From Actinobacteria bacterium UBA3120 (GTDB lineage: Bacteria; Actinomycetota; Actinomycetes; S36-B12), in NCBI GenBank assembly GCA_002365735.1, contig DEZY01000089.1, positions 1-10,573 of the forward strand: 10,573 bases of DNA, in the 5' to 3' direction. The notes beneath the pieces were generated by a model. It saw only the letters and a list, made by a program, of their open reading frames with translations, did not search any database and had not been told where the DNA came from. This document shows, in pieces, positions 5,948 through 10,573 of this stretch; the stretch's first letter is position 1, and every line of letters begins with the position of its first letter. The position numbers and the translations under genes are program-made.

Positions 5948-8215
5948 CTACACCCGGTAGGCGTCAAAGACACCTTCAACTCCCCGGACTGTTTTAATTA
6001 CTGACCCCAAGTGTTTCGGGTCTGCCATTTCAAAAGTGAAGCGCGATGTCGCGATGCGATCTCGCGTGGTGGACACTGACGCGCTCAGAATATTTACGTG
6101 GGTGTCAGAGAGCGCCTTCGTCACATCGGAGAGCAACCGCGATCGATCAAGCGCCTCGACAGCAATATTGACCAAAAAGACACTATTTGGGGTGGGTGAC
6201 CAGGTAACACCTACCAGCCGTTCCGGCTCCGCCTTAAGCGACTCGACGTTTACGCAATCACCGCGATGAACCGACACCCCTGAACCGCGGGTAACAAACC
6301 CGAAGATTGGGTCACCCGGCACCGGAGTGCAGCACCGCGCCAATTTCACCCACACGTCGTCAGCCCCATCGACTACAACGCCGACGTCGTGGTTGCGTGA
6401 TTTGGTAGGGGTGCTGAATGTTGGTCGGAATGCCTCCGCCGTGTCGTCGGCTGCTCCGTCGACCCCACCGGAAACGTCAATGAGCCGAGCCACAATCGTT
6501 TGAGCAGAGATGCGCCCCTCCCCCACGGATGCATACAGGGCAGTGATATCGGCTTGATTCAAGCCCGCGGCAATGCTGGTTAGCGCCTGGTTGGTCATCA
6601 TCCGCTGCAAGGGCAAACCTTGCTTGCGAACAGCTCTCACAATTTGGTCCTTGCCATTATCCACGGCTTCTTCGCGCCGTTCCTTGGAAAACCACGCCTT
6701 GATTTTGCTCTTGGCGCGCGCAGACACACAAAAATTGAGCCAGTCTCGGCTTGGCCCGGAGCCCTCTGATTTAGATGTAAAAATCTCGACAACATCGCCA
6801 TTATTTAGCACGGATTCCAGGGGTACAAGTTTCCCGTTGACCCGTGCCCCAACGCACCTGTGGCCCACTTCAGTATGCACCGAATAGGCGAAATCCACGG
6901 GGGTTGATGCAATCGGAAGTGAAAATACATCACCCTTTGGAGTGAAGATGTATACCTCGGCGGTTCCCAGGTCGTATCGCAAGGAGTCCATGAACTCGCT
7001 CGGATCCTCGGTCTCGCGCTGCCAATCAACCAATTGGCGTAGCCAAGCGAATTCGTCGGTCTTTAGATCAGATCCCTGCTTGTAACGCCAGTGTGCTGCC
7101 ACTCCGTATTCAGAAGCCCGATGCATGTCATGGGTCCGGATCTGTACCTCAACGGGTTTCCCATCGGGACCAATCACAGTTGTGTGCAGTGATTGATACA
7201 TGTTGAATTTGGGCATCGCAATGAAGTCTTTGAAGCGGCCGGGTACTGGACTCCACTGCGCATGAATAGCCCCCAGCGCCGCGTAACAATCTCGAACGGT
7301 ATCGACCAGAATCCTCACTCCGATGAGGTCATAAATGTCGTTAAAGTCCCGCCCACGCACAATCATCTTTTGGTAAATCGAATAATAGTGCTTTGGCCTA
7401 CCAGTAACTTGACCCTTGATTTTGCTGTTACGCAGATCCTCGCTCAATTCCTTTACGATGACATTTAAGTTTCGTTCGCGCGAAGGGGCTCGTTGCTCAA
7501 CCAATGAATCAATCTCGGCGAACATTTTTGGATGCAGTGTGCCAAAAGCTAAGTCTTCTAGCTCCCACTTAATCGCGTTCATGCCCAGTCGGTGAGCCAG
7601 CGGTGCATAAATTTCGAGTGTTTCACGAGCCTTTTTCTCTTGCTTGTCATCGGGTAAGTACCGCAGTGTTCGCATATTGTGCAGACGATCGGAGAGCTTA
7701 ATCACGAGTACCCGGATATCGCGGGCCATCGCAACGACCATTTTGCGCACGGTTTCAGCAGCGGTAGCCTCACCATAGGTCACCTTGTCAAGCTTGGTAA
7801 CTCCATCAACGAGTGAAGCGATTTCGTCTCCGAAGTCTTCTCTCAAGGCATCAAGTGAATAGCCACAATCCTCAACCGTGTCATGTAGTAGTGCAGCAGC
7901 AAGGGTCGAAGACGTCATGCCAAGATCGGCCAAAATTTCGGCCACTGCAACCGGATGTGTGATGTAGTCCTCACCCGATCGACGCTTCTGATCACGATGG
8001 AGATAGAGCGCCATCTCATATGCCCGCTCAACGACTTTCGTATCTGACTTCGGGTGGTATTTGCGAAGAGTACGTAGCAACGGATCGATTTCCACGACCC
8101 CAGACCGGCTAGATCCAAATCGCGACAACCGAGATCGAAAGCCGCCCTCTGAGCCGGGGGTAACCCCGCTGCTCGCAGGCGTCATCGCTGCCGGGGTAAC
8201 CATGTCTTCTGACAT
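5948..8215 (-). CDS. relA: bifunctional (p)ppGpp synthetase/hydrolase (Rel)
   Basis: Makes (p)ppGpp from GTP or GDP and ATP during amino-acid starvation and breaks it down again; cytoplasmic, ribosome-associated. 755 residues from the chosen ATG (mycobacterial Rel has about 790). Order: hydrolase HD domain (about 50-200) with intact His87 (ITHP) and HDTVED (111-116), synthetase domain (about 250-380) with [11 protein letters not shown] (326-336) and VEVQIRT (355-361), TGS domain (about 418-481), helical region, a zinc-finger-like segment with Cys628, Cys629 and Cys654, and a C-terminal ACT domain (about 680-755). The RFKD form of the RxKD motif marks bifunctional Rel rather than the hydrolase-dead RelA of gammaproteobacteria, which has ExDD. 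Start: ATG 8215 follows GGGAGG by four bases; an upstream in-frame TTG (8227) overlaps that site and is unlikely. 65 bp separate it from secF, where an apt gene would often lie. Convergent with the DUF349 gene, 13 bp apart. Confidence 0.97.
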   Translation of the reverse strand: MSEDMVTPAAMTPASSGVTPGSEGGFRSRLSRFGSSRSGVVEIDPLLRTLRKYHPKSDTKVVERAYEMALYLHRDQKRRSGEDYITHPVAVAEILADLGMTSSTLAAALLHDTVEDCGYSLDALREDFGDEIASLVDGVTKLDKVTYGEATAAETVRKMVVAMARDIRVLVIKLSDRLHNMRTLRYLPDDKQEKKARETLEIYAPLAHRLGMNAIKWELEDLAFGTLHPKMFAEIDSLVEQRAPSRERNLNVIVKELSEDLRNSKIKGQVTGRPKHYYSIYQKMIVRGRDFNDIYDLIGVRILVDTVRDCYAALGAIHAQWSPVPGRFKDFIAMPKFNMYQSLHTTVIGPDGKPVEVQIRTHDMHRASEYGVAAHWRYKQGSDLKTDEFAWLRQLVDWQRETEDPSEFMDSLRYDLGTAEVYIFTPKGDVFSLPIASTPVDFAYSVHTEVGHRCVGARVNGKLVPLESVLNNGDVVEIFTSKSEGSGPSRDWLNFCVSARAKSKIKAWFSKERREEAVDNGKDQIVRAVRKQGLPLQRMMTNQALTSIAAGLNQADITALYASVGEGRISAQTIVARLIDVSGGVDGAADDTAEAFRPTFSTPTKSRNHDVGVVVDGADDVWVKLARCCTPVPGDPIFGFVTRGSGVSVHRGDCVNVESLKAEPERLVGVTWSPTPNSVFLVNIAVEALDRSRLLSDVTKALSDTHVNILSASVSTTRDRIATSRFTFEMADPKHLGSVIKTVRGVEGVFDAYRV

Positions 8216-8219
8216 ATGA

Positions 8220-8225
8220 CCTCCC
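8220..8225 (-). promoter_or_regulatory. ribosome binding site that sets the relA start at 8215
   Basis: The reverse strand reads GGGAGG, then TCAT, then ATG at 8215. The four-base gap is short but acceptable. A longer reading from TTG at 8227 would put the start codon on top of this site. Confidence 0.6.
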
Positions 8226-8238
8226 AACCAGCACGACG

Positions 8239-8253
8239 ATTATTCACAGTGTA
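8239..8253 (-). promoter_or_regulatory. weak -10 candidates for a relA promoter
   Basis: In the 65-bp gap between secF and relA the reverse strand has AATAAT (8244-8239, 5 of 6 to TATAAT, with a TG two bases upstream) and TACACT (8253-8248, of the TAnnnT kind common in actinobacteria). I see no convincing -35. Either would leave a leader of about 15-30 nt before the relA ATG. The gene could instead be read from the secDF transcript. Confidence 0.3.
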
Positions 8254-8280
8254 CGCGTGAGGTGTTACGGGGTTGAGGCT

Positions 8281-9375
8281 CTAGCCTCGCTTGCGCTTAG
8301 AGCGCGACATCTTTCGTGGCTGCTGCCGCTCAAGTGGGTCTTGATTTCGCGAGGTGACTATATTGTCTGCATCGGAAGCCTCTTGACCCGAATCGGCATT
8401 CTTGCGTTGCGCTTGGCCTCGCCTAGCAAGAACCCTGCTTGACAGGGCCTTCATTTCCGGAGTGGCTGACTTCAATTGCGCCAACACGGGTGTGGCCACG
8501 AAAATCGAGGAATAGGTTCCCGCGGCCATACCGATAGCGAGGGCTACCGCAAGATCCAGGAGTGTTCCCGCCCCAAGGAGGAAGGCCCCCACAAAAATGA
8601 TCGAAAGCACCGGTAGCAGCGCCACGATCGAGGTATTGATTGATCGAATCAGGGTCTGATTGACCGCAAGGTTCGCCGCTTCGTTGTAGGTCAGCACGGA
8701 CTGCCCGGTAATTCCCCGGGTATTTTCTTTTACTTTGTCAAAGACGACCACGGTGTCGTACAGCGAATAGCCCAAGATCGTGAGCACACCAATGACCGTC
8801 GCAGGGGTTACTTCGAGGCCGATTAGGGCATAAATCCCGATCGTGATCAGAAGATCATGGGCCAGTGCGACGAGTGCGCTTAGCGCCATGCGCCATTCGA
8901 AGTAGAGGGTGAGGAACAGGGTCACGAATAGCAGGAATACCAAGAGTCCTTGGAGTGCCTTTGCCGAAATTTCTGCACCCCACGTCGGCCCAACAACCTG
9001 ATATTTGATGTCTTCCTTTACGAGTCCGCAAGCCTGTGCAAGCTGGCCGGCAACCACCGACGACTCGGCAGGGGTCAAGGTTTCGGTTTGCACCCGCACG
9101 GTGCCGGATCCGGTGATGGTGACAATGGTTTGAGCACCCGTTTCAGCCTGCGAAACCGTCCGCGCCTCCTCAACAGAGCACGTTGCTGCTGGCAATGAAA
9201 AATCAGCTCCGCCTTTGAACTCGATCCCAAGATTGAGTCCACGTCCGACAAGCGCTCCCACGCTGATCAGCAGAATTATTCCACTGACGATGTACCAGGT
9301 CTTCCAACGTCCAACAAAGTTGAACGACACCTCTCCCCGATACAGACGTTGTCCGATCACCGTCAACTTGCTCAT
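8281..9375 (-). CDS. secF: protein translocase subunit SecF
   Basis: Inner part of the SecDF complex, which uses the proton gradient to pull secreted proteins through SecYEG. 364 residues. The first membrane segment (about 27-45) leads to the SecD/F motif GLNLGIEFKGG (46-56), then an outer domain (about 57-135) and five more membrane segments (about 140-158, 165-187, 190-212, 246-266, 270-296). Asp207 (in LYDTVVVFD) and Arg244 (in TLIRSINTS) occupy the places of Asp637 and Arg671, the proton-pathway residues of Thermus SecDF. A 60-residue hydrophilic tail ends in a run of basic residues (SKRKRG), as is common in actinobacterial SecF. The ATG overlaps the secD stop in ATGA, so the two are probably translationally coupled. 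AAGGGA nine bases upstream can serve as ribosome binding site. Confidence 0.97.
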   Translation of the reverse strand: MSKLTVIGQRLYRGEVSFNFVGRWKTWYIVSGIILLISVGALVGRGLNLGIEFKGGADFSLPAATCSVEEARTVSQAETGAQTIVTITGSGTVRVQTETLTPAESSVVAGQLAQACGLVKEDIKYQVVGPTWGAEISAKALQGLLVFLLFVTLFLTLYFEWRMALSALVALAHDLLITIGIYALIGLEVTPATVIGVLTILGYSLYDTVVVFDKVKENTRGITGQSVLTYNEAANLAVNQTLIRSINTSIVALLPVLSIIFVGAFLLGAGTLLDLAVALAIGMAAGTYSSIFVATPVLAQLKSATPEMKALSSRVLARRGQAQRKNADSGQEASDADNIVTSRNQDPLERQQPRKMSRSKRKRG

Positions 9376-10573
9376 TCGGATGCATCCCTTCGCTTGCGGC
9401 GGGATTGACCCGCGAGTGCGTCAGCCACACTGATGCCGCCGAGACGACTTGGATCAAGGCCAGTCCAACGCGAGCCACTTTGCATGAACTTTGAACGACC
9501 CAGAAGCACGACGACCGGATGGGTAAACCAGAACGCCACCATTACGTCAATCAGGGTGGTCAGACCCAGTACGAAAGCGAATCCTCGGACGCTGCCCACA
9601 GAGAGCAGATACAGGATCACCGCAGCCAGAATCGACACAAAGTCCGCTGCCAGCAGTGTTCTTCGTGCCCGAATCCATCCTGAATCGCACGCCTGACGCA
9701 GTGATTTGCCATCGCGAATCTCATCGCGGATACGCTCAAAGTACACAATGAAAGAGTCCGCGGTAATACCAATTGCAACGATTGCGCCTGCGACACCGGC
9801 CAGGGTCAACGTCAACCCGATCGTCTTACTCAGCACCACAAATATTACGTAGACCAAACCACCAGCGACTACGAGCGACAGCCCGGCCACAATTCCAAGA
9901 ATTCGGTAGTAGAACAGCAGGTACAGCATGACCAGAATCAGCCCGATCCCGCCGGCGATCAAACCCGCTTCAAGCTGATCTTTACCGACGGTAGGAGAAA
10001 TAGTCGTTACGTCAACTGGATTTAGTGTGATGGGCAATGCGCCAAATTTGAGGATATTTGCCAAGTCTTTGGCCTCTTGAGCCGTGAAGTTGCCTTCAAT
10101 TTGTGCTTGACCGCCAATGATCGGTTCGTTGAATCGAGGGGCTGACACAACAACCCCATCAAGTACAATCGCGAAGGCGTTGCACGGTTCAGCTCCTGAT
10201 CCGCACTCTGGCAATGCGCTCAACTCCGTCGAGGCACTAGCCAAGGCCGAGGCCCCCTCAGAATCAAATTCGAGACTTACCACCCAAGTCACCCCGCCTT
10301 GTGGAAGTTCGGCGGTTGCGTCTGTGACGTTGGTGCCTTTAATGAAGGCCGGCTGTAACGAATATTTTGTCGCCCCAGATTGTTCACATGTGGCGAGCCA
10401 TTGTTCTGGATCGTCGGGTGCGCCCCCTGCTGTAACAGTCGGATCAGTACAGTCCAAAGCCACGAGCTCGGCCTGAAATTCAGGGGAATTTTCGGTTGCC
10501 TGTACCGGCGGGGTCGACGCTACCGCGGCGGTTCCATCTTCGGTCAGGGGAGGAATCGGGGAATAGATATTCC
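9372..10573 (-). CDS. secD: protein translocase subunit SecD, 5' end cut off by window edge
   Basis: Partner of SecF in the translocation motor. The frame stays open to the window edge, with 399 residues visible; the start and the first membrane segment lie outside. Visible: a Pro/Thr/Ala-rich outer linker, the outer domain with two cysteine pairs (DCTDP and ATCEQ; PECGSG and PCNAF), GALPITLNPV before the second membrane segment, and five membrane segments towards the C-terminus. Motif TLTLAGVAGAIVAIGITADS holds an aspartate (codon 9758-9756) that matches Asp340 of Thermus SecD, needed for proton flow there. FERIRDE follows, as in actinobacterial SecD. A GTG near 10463 starts a plausible shorter frame, but it lies in the middle of the outer domain and is not the true start. 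A basic tail (SRRKRR) ends the protein. Confidence 0.96.
   Translation of the reverse strand, partial: NIYSPIPPLTEDGTAAVASTPPVQATENSPEFQAELVALDCTDPTVTAGGAPDDPEQWLATCEQSGATKYSLQPAFIKGTNVTDATAELPQGGVTWVVSLEFDSEGASALASASTELSALPECGSGAEPCNAFAIVLDGVVVSAPRFNEPIIGGQAQIEGNFTAQEAKDLANILKFGALPITLNPVDVTTISPTVGKDQLEAGLIAGGIGLILVMLYLLFYYRILGIVAGLSLVVAGGLVYVIFVVLSKTIGLTLTLAGVAGAIVAIGITADSFIVYFERIRDEIRDGKSLRQACDSGWIRARRTLLAADFVSILAAVILYLLSVGSVRGFAFVLGLTTLIDVMVAFWFTHPVVVLLGRSKFMQSGSRWTGLDPSRLGGISVADALAGQSRRKRRDASE

Noticed and set aside
8216..8227. Four-residue longer relA starting at TTG 8227
   Set aside because: That start would sit on the GGGAGG ribosome binding site for the ATG at 8215.
1..10573. Mobile element, CRISPR array, toxin-antitoxin pair or other new defence-like system
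   Set aside because: Both strands are filled by conserved housekeeping genes in a known order; I saw no transposase, integrase, spaced direct repeats or tRNA/rRNA gene.

Overview
The window is a conserved housekeeping region of an actinobacterium (Actinomycetota), read from gene content, gene order and family-specific sequence. The block secD-secF / relA / cyclophilin / metallo-beta-lactamase hydrolase / hisS is the order I recall from Mycobacterium tuberculosis (secD, secF, lipoprotein, apt, relA, ppiB, glyoxalase-II-like gene, hisS). A three-repeat DUF349 gene between relA and the cyclophilin resembles the Streptomyces arrangement. G+C looks to be in the mid-50s percent by eye, which is modest for the phylum. 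The genus cannot be named from this window.

Layout, left to right: (1) aspS, minus strand, 3' end cut by the window edge (1-1580). (2) hisS, minus, overlapping aspS by 4 nt (1577-2863). (3) A glyoxalase-II-like metallo-hydrolase, minus, 3 nt upstream of hisS (2867-3547). (4) A short divergent control region (3548-3652) with a good minus-strand promoter candidate and a possible leaderless 8-codon leader. (5) A membrane-anchored extracytoplasmic cyclophilin, plus (3653-4459). (6) A 125-bp intergenic region with a 12-bp palindrome, a small hairpin and a weak promoter candidate. (7) A DUF349 protein, plus (4585-5934), starting with a 15-bp tandem repeat that encodes a Pro/Thr-rich tail. (8) relA/rel, the bifunctional (p)ppGpp synthetase/hydrolase, minus (5948-8215), whose stop lies only 13 bp from the DUF349 stop. 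(9) secF (8281-9375) and (10) secD (9372-10573, 5' end cut), minus, overlapping by ATGA.

As a unit, SecD/SecF help move proteins across the membrane, the anchored cyclophilin probably folds exported proteins, Rel controls growth under starvation, and HisRS and AspRS charge tRNAs, whose uncharged state is what Rel senses on the ribosome. The minus-strand genes fall into two apparent transcription units: secD-secF (perhaps running on into relA), and hydrolase-hisS-aspS. The plus strand carries the cyclophilin and DUF349 genes.

I found no mobile element, CRISPR array, RNA gene or evident new multi-gene system. The points most worth a second look are: no apt gene between secF and relA, the almost gapless convergent relA/DUF349 ends, a possible leaderless mini-ORF overlapping the hydrolase start, residues in AspRS suggesting a non-discriminating enzyme, the slippage-prone repeat in the DUF349 gene, and a four-cysteine pattern in HisRS. 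No stretch above 300 bp lacks a gene.
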